Assembly (NCBI GenBank): GCA_964410285.1
Contig: CAYPFR010000007.1
Span: 129,909 to 193,908 of the forward strand
Reading direction: 5' to 3'
Source of the DNA: Fretibacter sp964410285
GTDB taxonomy: Bacteria; Pseudomonadota; Alphaproteobacteria; Caulobacterales; Maricaulaceae
Length of the DNA stretch: 64,000 nucleotides
Shown: piece by piece, positions 26,147 to 34,675 of the stretch
How the letters are laid out: every line of letters starts with the position of its first letter
Numbering within the stretch: the first letter of the stretch is position 1
Notes under the pieces: generated by a model
The model's database searches: none
What the model was told of the DNA's origin: nothing
What the model saw: the letters and a program-made list of their open reading frames with translations, nothing else
Position numbers and translations under genes: made by a program

Positions 26147-27346
26147 TTAAAAGTCATAAAGACTGGTCATAGCCAAGACGATAGAGATGACAATCGTGCC
26201 GACAATGCCCGCAATCACCAAGATTGCAATCGGTTCCGCCAGCGCGGTAAGTCGTTTGGTGAGTTCGCGTGTTTCCGTCTCTTGGGTTTGGCCAACAAAG
26301 AGCAGCATATCCGCCAGCCCGCCCGAGGTACGGCCGGTGCGCACAATATCAATCGTAAGCGGATCAAAATCAGGAATATTTTCCTCTAGCGCTTCGTCAA
26401 TATTGCGGCCCGCGCGAATTTCGCTGCGCACCACACGCATACCGGCCTGAAGCCGCGCGCTGCGAAGGCCGTATTCACCAAGCTGCATCGCCGAGAGCAG
26501 GTCCGCGCCATTATCGAGCGCAATCCCCATCGTGCGCGCCCATCCGCCAAGGTCAGCTTGCACCAGAACCGGCCCGACCAAAGGCAAGCGCTCGCCCCAA
26601 CTTCGCAAATTGGCCCGCAGCTGATCAGAGCGCGCCACAAAGATAGCCCCCGCCCCCGCTATACCCAAGGCAAGCAACACAAGCGCGAGGTTATTTTTAA
26701 GGCCGACCCCCGCACCAATCACGAGCTTGGACATATAGGGCAGGCTGTCCCGATTGCCTGACAGCATTTGGTCAAAACGCGGCACGACAAATAAGAACAA
26801 GAGGAAAGTGATCGCCCCCCCAACACAGGCCAGAAATATCGGATAAGACAGCGAGGCGCGAATCTCGCTGCGCATAGCATCTTCATATTCCATGCGATCA
26901 GCGGCGTCAGTTAAGGCCTTAGCCGATTGCCCTGTCGCCTCCCCCAATTCAGCAAGGCGGGGGACATAGCGCGGGAGCTGCGGCAAATGCGTGCCCATAG
27001 CGCTTGAGAGCCGCGCGCCAGCACGCAGATCTTTGCGAATGGCTTTGGAGGCCTCGGCAAGGCGAGGATGAGCGTTTGAGCGAGAGAGCGAACCTAGCGC
27101 CTCAAGTAAGGTCACCCCTGCTGAAAGAAGCGTTGCCATTTGGCGAACATAGCGCGCCATATCGCGCCGACGCACGCGCCGCGCGGTTTTAAATATCTGC
27201 GTGCTCTCGGCCTTGGGCGATAACTCATAGGTTTCAAGACGGCGGCGTTTCAGCCGCTCAAAGGCCTCGGTTTCGCCAGGGGCGTCGATCTCCCCCGCGA
27301 CCTTCTCGCCGTTTCGGTCCAGCGCTTTATATTTAAAAATGGCCAT
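26147..27346 (-). CDS. gspF: Type II secretion inner-membrane platform protein GspF
   Basis: 399 residues from the ATG at 27346 (AGGG upstream); an ATG at 27373 would add nine. Starts MAIFKYKALDRNGEKVAGEI, as family members do. Two repeated T2SSF domains follow, each with RYVRQMATLLSAGVTLLEAL or RTMGIALDNGADLLSAMQLG, separated by membrane helices (near 165-190, 215-235), with a third helix close to the C-terminus (AEPIAILVIAGIVGTIVISI). It is the polytopic platform component that works with GspE and GspL. Unusually it lies on the opposite strand, 0.7 kb beyond the end of the other gsp genes. Confidence 0.93.
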   Translation of the reverse strand: MAIFKYKALDRNGEKVAGEIDAPGETEAFERLKRRRLETYELSPKAESTQIFKTARRVRRRDMARYVRQMATLLSAGVTLLEALGSLSRSNAHPRLAEASKAIRKDLRAGARLSSAMGTHLPQLPRYVPRLAELGEATGQSAKALTDAADRMEYEDAMRSEIRASLSYPIFLACVGGAITFLLFLFVVPRFDQMLSGNRDSLPYMSKLVIGAGVGLKNNLALVLLALGIAGAGAIFVARSDQLRANLRSWGERLPLVGPVLVQADLGGWARTMGIALDNGADLLSAMQLGEYGLRSARLQAGMRVVRSEIRAGRNIDEALEENIPDFDPLTIDIVRTGRTSGGLADMLLFVGQTQETETRELTKRLTALAEPIAILVIAGIVGTIVISIVLAMTSLYDF

Positions 27347-27372
27347 GGGCCCTATTCGCAGTTTTCCGCCCA

Positions 27373-27407
27373 AAAGAAAAGGCCCGCTTGCAAACCAAGC
27401 GGGCCTT
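27373..27407 (-). terminator. Rho-independent terminator after the alanine-type symporter
   Basis: 12-base perfect arms 27379-27390 and 27396-27407 (AAGGCCCGCTTG and its complement), five-base loop, then TTTTCTTTTG on the minus strand. It separates the symporter transcript from gspF. Confidence 0.85.
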
Positions 27408-27432
27408 AAAATGAGAGCGAGCGGTCGCCGCG

Positions 27433-28902
27433 CTACATATCATCTTGGTCGATCAATCCATCATTTGCGATTTTTTCTTTATCAAAATACTCGCGCGCCA
27501 ATTTGAAGACGACCGGTGAGAGCAAGAAAAGCGCAACCAAGTTTGGCGCCGCCATAAGCCCTGTCAGGCTATCTGCAATAAGCCAGAAAGTGGCGACCAC
27601 GAGATTGTCTTCGCCTGTTTCAAAATAAAGCGCGAATGTCGAAGCAAATACTGCGGCAACCCAGAACATACGAAAGACAGGAATCGCGCGCTCTTTGAAA
27701 ATAAAGGCCGCGCAGCGCTCTCCGTAATAGCTCCAGCCAATAATGGTCGTGAAAGCAAAGATACACAGGCAGAAGGTCACGATATGCTCCCCGAAGCCGA
27801 TAAGGGTCGCGTCAAAGGCCGCTGCCGTGAGCGGCACGCCAATTTCGCAGCCCGGAGGCGTGGACCCGCTTTCAAGAAGCGATAATATAGCAGGGCTCGC
27901 AAGGCAATCCGCCGACATGACGCCTGATGTCAAAATGACCAAGGCCGTAATCGTACAGATGATCAGCGTATCGATAATTGTCCCTAGCATAGCAATAATG
28001 CCTTGGTTGACGGGATCATTATTTTGCGCCGCCGCATGTGCGATCGGGGCCGAGCCTTGGCCCGCTTCATTTGAAAACAGGCCGCGCGCCACGCCTTTTT
28101 GCATCGCGAGCATCATCAGGCCGATTGTAATGCCCGTACCTGCGCCCTGCATCCCAAAGGCCCCCTTAAAGATAAGGCCAAAGGCGGCCGGAACCTGACT
28201 GACATTTGCGGCAATCACGATGAGGGCGGCAACAATATATATGATGGCCATAAAGGGCACGAGCTTAGACGCGACCGCGCCAATGCGTTTAATGCCGCCA
28301 AAAATGACGCCCGCCACGAGCGCTGAGAGCACAACGGCAACAATGCGGGCATCAAAACCATAGGCACTTCCCAGCGCATCGGCGATTGAATTGGCTTGCA
28401 CCGCATTACCGGTAGAGAGTGAGCCGATAATTCCGAAGAAGGCAAAGGCCATAGCCAGCCACATCCATTTGGGGCCAAGGCCGTTTTTAATATAATACAT
28501 CGGCCCGCCGACGCGGTTGCCATTGGCATCAATTTCGCGGTATCGCACCGCGAGAACGCCTTCGCCAAATTTAGTCGCCGTCCCGAGGATCGCCGTGACC
28601 CACATCCAAAACACAGCCCCCGGCCCGCCTATCGCAATGGCCGCGGCGACGCCTGCGATATTGCCTGTGCCAACGGTAGAGGATAGCGCCGTCATGAGGG
28701 CGGCGAAAGGAGAGACATCGCCTTCATCTGCATCGCCCCTGCGCTTTTTAAATAGCTGGCGGAAGCCATAGCTGATTTTCGTAATCGAGATAAACCGAAG
28801 GCCAATCGTCAGAAACAAGCCAACGCCGAGCAAAAGCACCATCATGGGCGGTCCCCAGACAAAACCGTTTAGCGCTTCCATGAGAGAATTAAATGTTTCC
28901 AC
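27433..28902 (-). CDS. Sodium:alanine (AGCS) family symporter
   Basis: 489 residues from the GTG at 28902, with AGGGG eight bases upstream; a longer start at 28941 is less likely. Family members import alanine or glycine with sodium or protons. Seen: eleven or so membrane helices, SPFAALMTALSSTVGTGNIAG (the helix 1 binding region), GPGAVFWMW, KFGEGVLAVRYRE, GGPMYYIKNGLG, the conserved SNEAGQGSAPIAHAAA and TIIGWSYYGERC. All are AGCS signatures. The amino acid cannot be told from sequence. It is followed by a strong terminator. Confidence 0.92.
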   Translation of the reverse strand: METFNSLMEALNGFVWGPPMMVLLLGVGLFLTIGLRFISITKISYGFRQLFKKRRGDADEGDVSPFAALMTALSSTVGTGNIAGVAAAIAIGGPGAVFWMWVTAILGTATKFGEGVLAVRYREIDANGNRVGGPMYYIKNGLGPKWMWLAMAFAFFGIIGSLSTGNAVQANSIADALGSAYGFDARIVAVVLSALVAGVIFGGIKRIGAVASKLVPFMAIIYIVAALIVIAANVSQVPAAFGLIFKGAFGMQGAGTGITIGLMMLAMQKGVARGLFSNEAGQGSAPIAHAAAQNNDPVNQGIIAMLGTIIDTLIICTITALVILTSGVMSADCLASPAILSLLESGSTPPGCEIGVPLTAAAFDATLIGFGEHIVTFCLCIFAFTTIIGWSYYGERCAAFIFKERAIPVFRMFWVAAVFASTFALYFETGEDNLVVATFWLIADSLTGLMAAPNLVALFLLSPVVFKLAREYFDKEKIANDGLIDQDDM

Positions 28903-29013
28903 GAGGGACCCCTTTTGTAATTTTTTCGTACAATAAGCCACGAGACCACAATCGCAATGACTTTATATATTCTGCTGTGTATAGCGCTGTTGTGACTAAG
29001 ATGGTGACATATC

Positions 29014-29943
29014 ATGGCGCGTAGGCGCAGGGGCGACCCGATTTCGGGTTGGGTCAATTTTGACAAGCCGCTGGGCATGAGTAGCACGCAGGCGGTGGGC
29101 AAGGTGCGCTGGCTCTTTAATGCGCAAAAGGCCGGTCATGCCGGCACACTTGATCCGCTCGCGAGCGGGATTTTGCCGATTGCGCTTGGCGAGGCGACGA
29201 AAACTGTCCCCTTTATGATGGACGCGGCCAAGGCCTATGATTTTACCATCACTTGGGGGGAAAACACCGCGAGTTGGGATGCGGAAGGCGAGGTTACGGC
29301 CACGTCTGATGTGCGCCCCGCCCGGGAGGCGATTGAAGCGGCGCTGCCGCAATTTACGGGCGATATTTTGCAAATTCCGCCCAAATATTCCGCGATAAAG
29401 GTCGGCGGCAAGCGCGCCTATGCCCTTATGCGCGGCAAAGAGGCGGGCAGCGTTGCATTTGAGCTCACCCCCCGCCCTGTACGCATAGATAGCCTTGTCT
29501 TAAACGCGTGTAGCGAAGACTCTGCTGAATTTTCCGTGGCCTGCGGCAAGGGCACCTATGTGCGCTCCTTAGCGCGCGATATAGCATGCGCGCTGGGCGC
29601 CTGCGGCCATGTCACCACGCTTCGGCGCACAAAGGTCGGAGTCTTTGATCTGAGCGAGAGCGGCGCGCCTGCTTTTACGCTTGAAGCGCTTGAGGAAAGC
29701 TGTCATAGGGACGGCGTTTCAGCAGGCTTATATCCTGTCTCGACAGCACTGGACGACATCCCGGTGCTCGCCGTTTCGGAGCTACAAGCCAAAGAGCTGA
29801 AACATGGACGGGCGATAAACGCGCCGCCTGATTTCACAGATGGGCCCACGGGCCTGACACTTGCGAAATTTGGCAGCGTTGAAATTGCTCTATTGCGGGC
29901 AGAGGGGCTAATTTTGACCCCAAAGCGCGTGTTTAATATGTAG
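29014..29943 (+). CDS. truB: tRNA pseudouridine-55 synthase TruB
   Basis: 309 residues. TruB isomerises uridine 55 in the T-loop of tRNAs. Seen: GWVNFDKPLGMSSTQAV, the catalytic GHAGTLDPLASGILPI with Asp 47, YDFTITWGENTASWDAEG, QIPPKYSAIKVGGKRAYALM and CGKGTYVRSLARDIACALG. A C-terminal PUA-like domain (from about 245) completes it. It is followed 18 bases later by rpsO, in the common truB-rpsO-pnp order. Confidence 0.96.
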   Translation: MARRRRGDPISGWVNFDKPLGMSSTQAVGKVRWLFNAQKAGHAGTLDPLASGILPIALGEATKTVPFMMDAAKAYDFTITWGENTASWDAEGEVTATSDVRPAREAIEAALPQFTGDILQIPPKYSAIKVGGKRAYALMRGKEAGSVAFELTPRPVRIDSLVLNACSEDSAEFSVACGKGTYVRSLARDIACALGACGHVTTLRRTKVGVFDLSESGAPAFTLEALEESCHRDGVSAGLYPVSTALDDIPVLAVSELQAKELKHGRAINAPPDFTDGPTGLTLAKFGSVEIALLRAEGLILTPKRVFNM

Positions 29944-29961
29944 TCAATTACGGAGAACACG

Positions 29962-30231
29962 ATGTCGATTACACCTGAGCGCAAAGCTGCGCTAATGACC
30001 GAATATGCCGTTAAACCCGGCGATACTGGGTCCCCTGAAGTTCAAGTTGCGATCCTCTCTGAGCGTATCAAAAACCTGACCGAGCATTTTCAGACCAATA
30101 AGAAAGACAACCACTCTCGCCGCGGCCTTCTGGCTATGGTGAGCCAGCGGCGCCGTCTTCTTGATTATGTGAAGAAAAAGGATGTGGCCCGTTACGAGAG
30201 CCTCATCAAAAGATTGGAACTGCGCCGTTAG
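29962..30231 (+). CDS. rpsO: 30S ribosomal protein S15
   Basis: 89 residues, exact family length. Starts MSITPERKAALMTEYAVKPG, continues DTGSPEVQVAILSERIKNLT, then NHSRRGLLAMVSQRRRLLDY and ends LIKRLELRR. It binds 16S rRNA early in small-subunit assembly. GGAG precedes the start. Placed between truB and pnp, as in many bacteria. Confidence 0.98.
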   Translation: MSITPERKAALMTEYAVKPGDTGSPEVQVAILSERIKNLTEHFQTNKKDNHSRRGLLAMVSQRRRLLDYVKKKDVARYESLIKRLELRR

Positions 30232-30252
30232 AGCCTGCCAATTCATGAAATC

Positions 30253-30276
30253 AAGGGTCGCCGCATGGCGGCCTTT
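30253..30276 (+). terminator. Hairpin between rpsO and pnp
   Basis: 10-base arms 30253-30262 and 30267-30276 (with two G-T wobbles), GCAT loop. Only a weak T-rich stretch follows (CTTTTATTC a few bases on), so it may act as a partial terminator or a processing site in the rpsO-pnp transcript. Confidence 0.4.
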
Positions 30277-30398
30277 CGCGCTTTTATTCATATGGAATAA
30301 AGCCATCGCTATGGGCGGATGACCGCCATGGCGCGCCGCGCGTAGAATCCTCTGCCGCGGCTAGTAAGTAAGATAGTACGAAAAGAAAGACTGTACGT

Positions 30399-32639
30399 AT
30401 GTTTGATAAACACATTGTTGAAATGGAATGGGCCGGCCGCACGCTGACCCTTGAAACCGGCGGCATGGCCCGCCAAGCGGACGGCGCCGTTCTCGCCACT
30501 TATGGCGACACGGTCGTCCTTGCCACCGTTTGCGGGGCAAAATCACAAAAGCCGGGTATGGATTTCTTCCCGCTGACCGTGAACTATATGGAAAAATTCT
30601 ACGCAGCGGGCAAAGTGCCCGGCGGCTATTTCAAGCGCGAAGGCCGCCCAACAGAGCGCGAGACATTGATCTCTCGCCTGACGGACCGTCCGATCCGCCC
30701 GCTCTTCCCTAAGGGGTATAAAAATGAAGTGCAGGTCGTCATAACGGTTTTGCAGCATGATCTTGAAAACGAGCCCGACGTTATCGGTATGGTTGCCGCT
30801 TCTGCGGCGCTGGCGATCTCTGGACTGCCGTTCCAAGGCCCGATTGCAGCCTCCCGCGTCGGCCTGATCGACGGGCATTATGTCCTAAACCCAACATTAG
30901 AAGAAATGGCCGAATCCGAGCTTGATCTTGTTGTCGCCGGTACGCTTGACGCCGTGATGATGGTAGAATCAGAAGCCAAGGAACTCACTGAGGAGCAAAT
31001 GCTCGGCGCGGTCATGTTTGCCCACGAGAGCTGCGAAGACGTCATTAAGATGATCTCCAAGCTTGAGAAAAAAGCCGGCAAGCCCAAGCGCGAATTTACC
31101 TCGCCCGATTACTCAGCCGAGAAAAAGCAGCTTGCGAAAATCGCCGAGAAAGGCATCAAGGCCGCTTATAAGAAAACCGATAAAATGGAACGCCAAGACC
31201 TTTTGCGCGAAACCAAAGACGCGGCATGGGCAAAGCTTGGCCAATCCGAAGACAATCCTGAGGGCATGAGCTCTGGTGTTTTCGGTGATGTGTTCAAATC
31301 CCTCGAGTCGACGACGGTGCGGTCATCTGTGATCAAAACAGGCAAACGTATTGACGGCCGTAAGCTCGATCAGGTTCGCCCGATCGTCGCGCAGGCCGGC
31401 CCTCTGCCCCGCACACATGGCTCCGCCCTGTTTACGCGCGGCGAAACACAGGCCCTTTGCGTCGCGACGCTCGGCACCTCTGATGATGAGCAATTTGTTG
31501 ATCAGCTCACGGGCACGATCAAAAACAAATTCTTGCTGCACTACAACTTCCCGCCCTATTCAGTGGGTGAGTGCGGACGCATGGGGGGCACATCGCGCCG
31601 TGAACACGGCCATGGTAAACTCGCGTGGCGCGCTTTGCAGGCCGTCCTGCCCGACGCGGAAGAGTTCCCTTATACAATCCGCCTTGTCTCCGAGATTATG
31701 GAATCAAATGGTTCGTCCTCAATGGCGACAGTGTGCGGCTGCTCGCTCGCGATGATGGACGCGGGCGTTCCGCTAAAGCGTCCGGTCTCCGGTATTGCTA
31801 TGGGCCTGATCAAGGATGATGACGGCATTGCGGTCTTGTCTGATATTCTAGGTGATGAAGATCACCTTGGTGATATGGACTTCAAAGTCGCCGGCACAGC
31901 CGAAGGCATCACATCCCTTCAGATGGACATCAAAATCGCGGGTATTTCCGAAGAAATTATGACAACGGCGCTTGAGCAAGCCAGCGCTGGCCGTCTTCAT
32001 ATTCTGGACGAAATGAACAAAGGCCTCTCGGCGGCGCGTGATGATGTGGGTGAGTTTGCGCCGCGCATTGAGACCATGAAAATCAAGGTGGACAAAATTC
32101 GCGACGTTATCGGCACTGGCGGTAAAGTCATTCGCGAAATCGTTGACACGACTGGCGCGCGCGTCAGCGTCGAAGATGACGGCACAATCAAAATTGCGTC
32201 TAATGATCAAAAGTCGATTGATGCGGCCCGCGAATGGATTCACGGCCTGACCGCTGATCCGGAAGTCGGCATGATCTATAAAGGCAAGGTCGTCAAAGTT
32301 GTCGACTTTGGGGCTTTCGTGAACTTCTTTGGCCCGAAAGACGGCCTTGTGCATGTGTCACACATTGCGCAGGAACGCGTCAATCATCCTTCTGATTACC
32401 TCAAGGAAGGCCAAGAGGTTTTCGTCAAGCTCATGGGCTTTGATGATCGGGGTAAGGTTCGCCTGTCGATGAAGTTCGTTGACCAAGACAGCGGCGAGGA
32501 AATCCCGCGCGAGCCGCGTGAAGACAAAGAGGACGGCGAGAAAAAACCGCGCCGCTCTAAAAAGTCTGACGACGGCGAGAAAAGCGGCGACAAGCCAAAG
32601 CGCCGCCGCCGCAAGAAAAAAGACGAAGAAGAAGAGTAG
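30399..32639 (+). CDS. pnp: Polyribonucleotide nucleotidyltransferase PNPase
   Basis: 746 residues. Phosphorolytic 3'-5' exoribonuclease. Domain order: first RNase PH core (GKVPGGYFKREGRPTERETL), an all-helical linker, second RNase PH core (ALFTRGETQALCVATLGTSD; RREHGHGKLAWRAL), KH domain with IRDVIGTGGKVIREI, S1 domain with GKVVKVVDFGAFVNF, and a charged Lys/Arg/Glu-rich tail of about 50 residues that could serve as a degradosome docking tail. It is preceded by rpsO and followed by a strong terminator. Confidence 0.97.
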   Translation: MFDKHIVEMEWAGRTLTLETGGMARQADGAVLATYGDTVVLATVCGAKSQKPGMDFFPLTVNYMEKFYAAGKVPGGYFKREGRPTERETLISRLTDRPIRPLFPKGYKNEVQVVITVLQHDLENEPDVIGMVAASAALAISGLPFQGPIAASRVGLIDGHYVLNPTLEEMAESELDLVVAGTLDAVMMVESEAKELTEEQMLGAVMFAHESCEDVIKMISKLEKKAGKPKREFTSPDYSAEKKQLAKIAEKGIKAAYKKTDKMERQDLLRETKDAAWAKLGQSEDNPEGMSSGVFGDVFKSLESTTVRSSVIKTGKRIDGRKLDQVRPIVAQAGPLPRTHGSALFTRGETQALCVATLGTSDDEQFVDQLTGTIKNKFLLHYNFPPYSVGECGRMGGTSRREHGHGKLAWRALQAVLPDAEEFPYTIRLVSEIMESNGSSSMATVCGCSLAMMDAGVPLKRPVSGIAMGLIKDDDGIAVLSDILGDEDHLGDMDFKVAGTAEGITSLQMDIKIAGISEEIMTTALEQASAGRLHILDEMNKGLSAARDDVGEFAPRIETMKIKVDKIRDVIGTGGKVIREIVDTTGARVSVEDDGTIKIASNDQKSIDAAREWIHGLTADPEVGMIYKGKVVKVVDFGAFVNFFGPKDGLVHVSHIAQERVNHPSDYLKEGQEVFVKLMGFDDRGKVRLSMKFVDQDSGEEIPREPREDKEDGEKKPRRSKKSDDGEKSGDKPKRRRRKKKDEEEE

Positions 32640-32663
32640 TCTCTCTTTCGGATAAAATTAGAA

Positions 32664-32689
32664 AGGCTCGCCATTTGGCGGGCCTTTTT
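32664..32689 (+). terminator. Rho-independent terminator after pnp
   Basis: Nine-base arms 32664-32672 and 32677-32685 with one wobble, ATTT loop, T5 following. Ends the rpsO-pnp transcript just before the convergent gene's stop. Confidence 0.85.
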
Positions 32690-32690
32690 G

Positions 32691-33731
32691 CTAGGACGCT
32701 GTTTTATAATCTTCGGGGGATTCCCCCGACGGCCCCTTTGGGGACCCTTGATGTGGGGCCGCGCGATATGCTTTAGCCACTTTGTTTGAAACAGGCTTAA
32801 CCACAGCGCCATAAGAGATAGGCGCATCTACGCGGCTGACCTTCATCTCAAATTGCGCTTTGTGATTGGTTAAAGCCTTTTTAACCGCAGACCAATCCAT
32901 CGACGGCCCCAAAGAGCGCGCATGAGCTAGGCCATAGCCGCTTTCTTCATCTGATGGCGGGTGATGAGGATTGGCGGCCACGGCAAGAACCTCTCGGCTA
33001 TTTGCAACATGATAGCCGTAGTCCTCAGAGAGAAGCCTGTGTAATTTCGGCATGTGCAATGCGCCATATGTGACGTAAATATGCTTGCACTGATTGTCTT
33101 GCCGCTGAATTTCAAACGCCAATGTCTTTTGCAAATATGTATCCCGCGCATCGCGAACAATCTTAAAATAGGCGTTTATCGTCCGGTTAAAGGCCCGCGT
33201 GCCGCCCCGCCCTTCAACTTCCTCAATACCTTCGGCTTTTTCGAGCATGTCTTTGCGCGAACATATAAAGGGAAGAATAAGAATAGTTGCGGCCAACAGA
33301 AACGGATAGGCGAAGCGAGCCGACAATGGCAAGGCCGCGATCAAGGCCTGCATCTCGTTTTTGTCCAAATCGGCCCATACATAGCGTTTGCCGCCGGCTT
33401 CGTACTCTCGGGCGCGGTCAGGAGCAGGCCGCTGAAACGGGCGCGTTCGCCGGCGTTTAAACAGGCGCGGCCTATCTTGCGGCGTAAGACCTAAAACCAG
33501 CGCCAATACAGGGAAGAGCCAACGCAGCACAGCGTTAAAAGGCACCCATGCGCCCTCTATAACAAGGACATCGGCAAACCGCTTTTCCTGTTCGACCTCA
33601 TGGTAGAATTTTCGTTCTGCAACATGGCTGACAGGAATGAGGGTAATATCCGGATGGATCCCATCCCTATGCGAATAGGCCGTGAAGCGGAACCATTCAC
33701 CGCGTTCATCTATGGTATGGAATCTTCCCAT
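32691..33731 (-). CDS. TraB/PrgY-like putative membrane protein
   Basis: 346 residues, family placed only by pattern. ITLIPVSHVAERKFYHEVEQ and VLVIEGA near the start, then RDTYLQKTLAFEIQRQDNQC and HIYVTYGALHMPKLHRLL further on, match the spaced His-rich elements of the TraB/GumN group (putative metalloprotease-like fold). Two hydrophobic segments (AVLRWLFPVLALVLGL near 70, FAYPFLLAATILILPFI near 145) suggest membrane insertion. The C-terminal 60 residues look disordered, rich in Pro, Gly and Ser. The role is unknown; it stands alone between pnp and hsp20. Confidence 0.5.
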   Translation of the reverse strand: MGRFHTIDERGEWFRFTAYSHRDGIHPDITLIPVSHVAERKFYHEVEQEKRFADVLVIEGAWVPFNAVLRWLFPVLALVLGLTPQDRPRLFKRRRTRPFQRPAPDRAREYEAGGKRYVWADLDKNEMQALIAALPLSARFAYPFLLAATILILPFICSRKDMLEKAEGIEEVEGRGGTRAFNRTINAYFKIVRDARDTYLQKTLAFEIQRQDNQCKHIYVTYGALHMPKLHRLLSEDYGYHVANSREVLAVAANPHHPPSDEESGYGLAHARSLGPSMDWSAVKKALTNHKAQFEMKVSRVDAPISYGAVVKPVSNKVAKAYRAAPHQGSPKGPSGESPEDYKTAS

Positions 33732-33790
33732 GGTGTTATTTTAGCGCCCATGAGATAATAATTTGCGGAAATTTAGGGTTAATATTGTCT

Positions 33791-33920
33791 AAGCCTCACC
33801 CGCAGCAGCGGGTGAGGCTTACCAAAATAGTTGGCGCCGCGTATTACCTAGGGGGAGGGAGGGTATTACGCGGCGCCGGTCATGGCGGACAGTTCATTAT
33901 CCCAAGGGGGAAGGATAATG
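33791..33920 (-). ncRNA. Candidate structured RNA downstream of hsp20 (three stem-loops, C-rich loops)
   Basis: The 210-base non-coding gap holds three successive inverted repeats. Read on the minus strand: arms 33913-33920/33895-33902 (8 bases perfect) with loop UUCCCCCUUG; arms 33862-33877/33833-33848 (15 of 16 paired) with a 13-base loop CUCCCUCCCCCUA; and arms 33808-33820/33791-33803 (13 perfect) with an AGCA-type tetraloop. The C/U-rich loops complement Shine-Dalgarno sequences, as in some alphaproteobacterial sRNAs. TTGACC (33921-33926) and GATAAT (33896-33901), 19 apart, could be a promoter, or the RNA could be cut from the hsp20 3' end. No U-tract follows the last hairpin. Confidence 0.35.
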
Positions 33921-33941
33921 GGTCAACGCCCTGATATGTAT

Positions 33942-34454
33942 TTACGCAGCTTTGCCTTTACGGTTAGGTTTCGCTGCGATTACTTTTTGGTCAGCTTTAT
34001 CGGCCAACCCCTGAGATAAGGCGATTTTTCGCGGTTTCAAGGCCTCGGGCAGTTCACGTTTAAGTGAAAGCGTCAAAAGCCCATTGATAAGCTCTGCGCC
34101 CTCCACCCGCACGTGATCGGCAAGTTGAAAACGGCGAACAAAACTGCGCTGTGCAATGCCGCGGTGCAGATAGCTAGGCGCGCGCTCTTCGTCCTCATGG
34201 CCGTCATTGGCCGCTGCGTCTTTGCGGGCGGTGATGGTCAGGACATTTTCATGGGACTGAATATCAAAATCTTCCTCCGCAAAGCCCGCAACTGCAAGCT
34301 CTATGCGGTAGTCATCCGCGCTGGTTTGCACGACATTATAAGGCGGGTAGCTATCCTGCGCCGTGGCCGCGCGCGAGGCGCTATCGATCAAATCGGCCAT
34401 GCGGTCAAACCCGACAAATTGTCTATAGAGGGGTGAAAAATCATAATTACGCAT
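33942..34454 (-). CDS. ibpA: Small heat shock protein, Hsp20/IbpA type
   Basis: 170 residues. Holdase chaperone that binds unfolding proteins. Seen: the N-terminal MRNYDFSPLYRQFVGFDRM typical of class A alphaproteobacterial Hsp20s, the alpha-crystallin domain from YPPYNVVQTSADDYRIELAV to LADHVRVEGAELINGLLTLSL, and the conserved A/GxxxL-like motif in NGLLTLSLKRELPE. A basic tail follows. The upstream region carries a sigma-32-like promoter and a ROSE-type thermometer hairpin, so expression should respond to heat at both levels. The start is fixed by AAGGA seven bases upstream. Confidence 0.95.
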   Translation of the reverse strand: MRNYDFSPLYRQFVGFDRMADLIDSASRAATAQDSYPPYNVVQTSADDYRIELAVAGFAEEDFDIQSHENVLTITARKDAAANDGHEDEERAPSYLHRGIAQRSFVRRFQLADHVRVEGAELINGLLTLSLKRELPEALKPRKIALSQGLADKADQKVIAAKPNRKGKAA

Positions 34455-34499
34455 ATCTATATCCTTTCAAAGCGATATGTGGAGCGCGCCGCAGCGCGC
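34455..34499 (-). promoter_or_regulatory. ROSE-type RNA thermometer in the hsp20 leader
   Basis: On the minus strand the ribosome site AAGGAUAU (34459-34466) pairs with AUAUCGCUU (34470-34478) around a UGA loop; every base pairs except one bulged G, exactly the UCGCU/AGGA arrangement with an unpaired G that defines ROSE elements. A second hairpin just upstream has six-base GCGCGC arms (34484-34489, 34494-34499) and a tetraloop. Known ROSE elements melt near heat-shock temperature and expose the ribosome site. Confidence 0.8.
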
Positions 34500-34540
34500 C
34501 AGACGGTTTTGCGAGGCCCGTTATCGGCGCCTTGCCCCTG

Positions 34541-34570
34541 AGATGTGGGAGAAAACAACGGCGTTTCAAG
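34541..34570 (-). promoter_or_regulatory. RpoH (sigma-32)-like promoter of hsp20
   Basis: CTTGAAA (34564-34570) and CCACATCT (34541-34548), 15 bases apart on the minus strand; the -35 is the full consensus and the -10 matches CCCCATNT at 7 of 8. The expected leader of about 80 bases fits the ROSE element. Confidence 0.75.
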
Positions 34571-34675
34571 CCTATTGCGGCTTAAAAACGCAGGGCGATC
34601 ACGATCACGTTTATTTGCCTTGCGCCTCGCCCCATTACTTCCCACATTAAGGCTTAAAACGATTTGGAGACCTTC

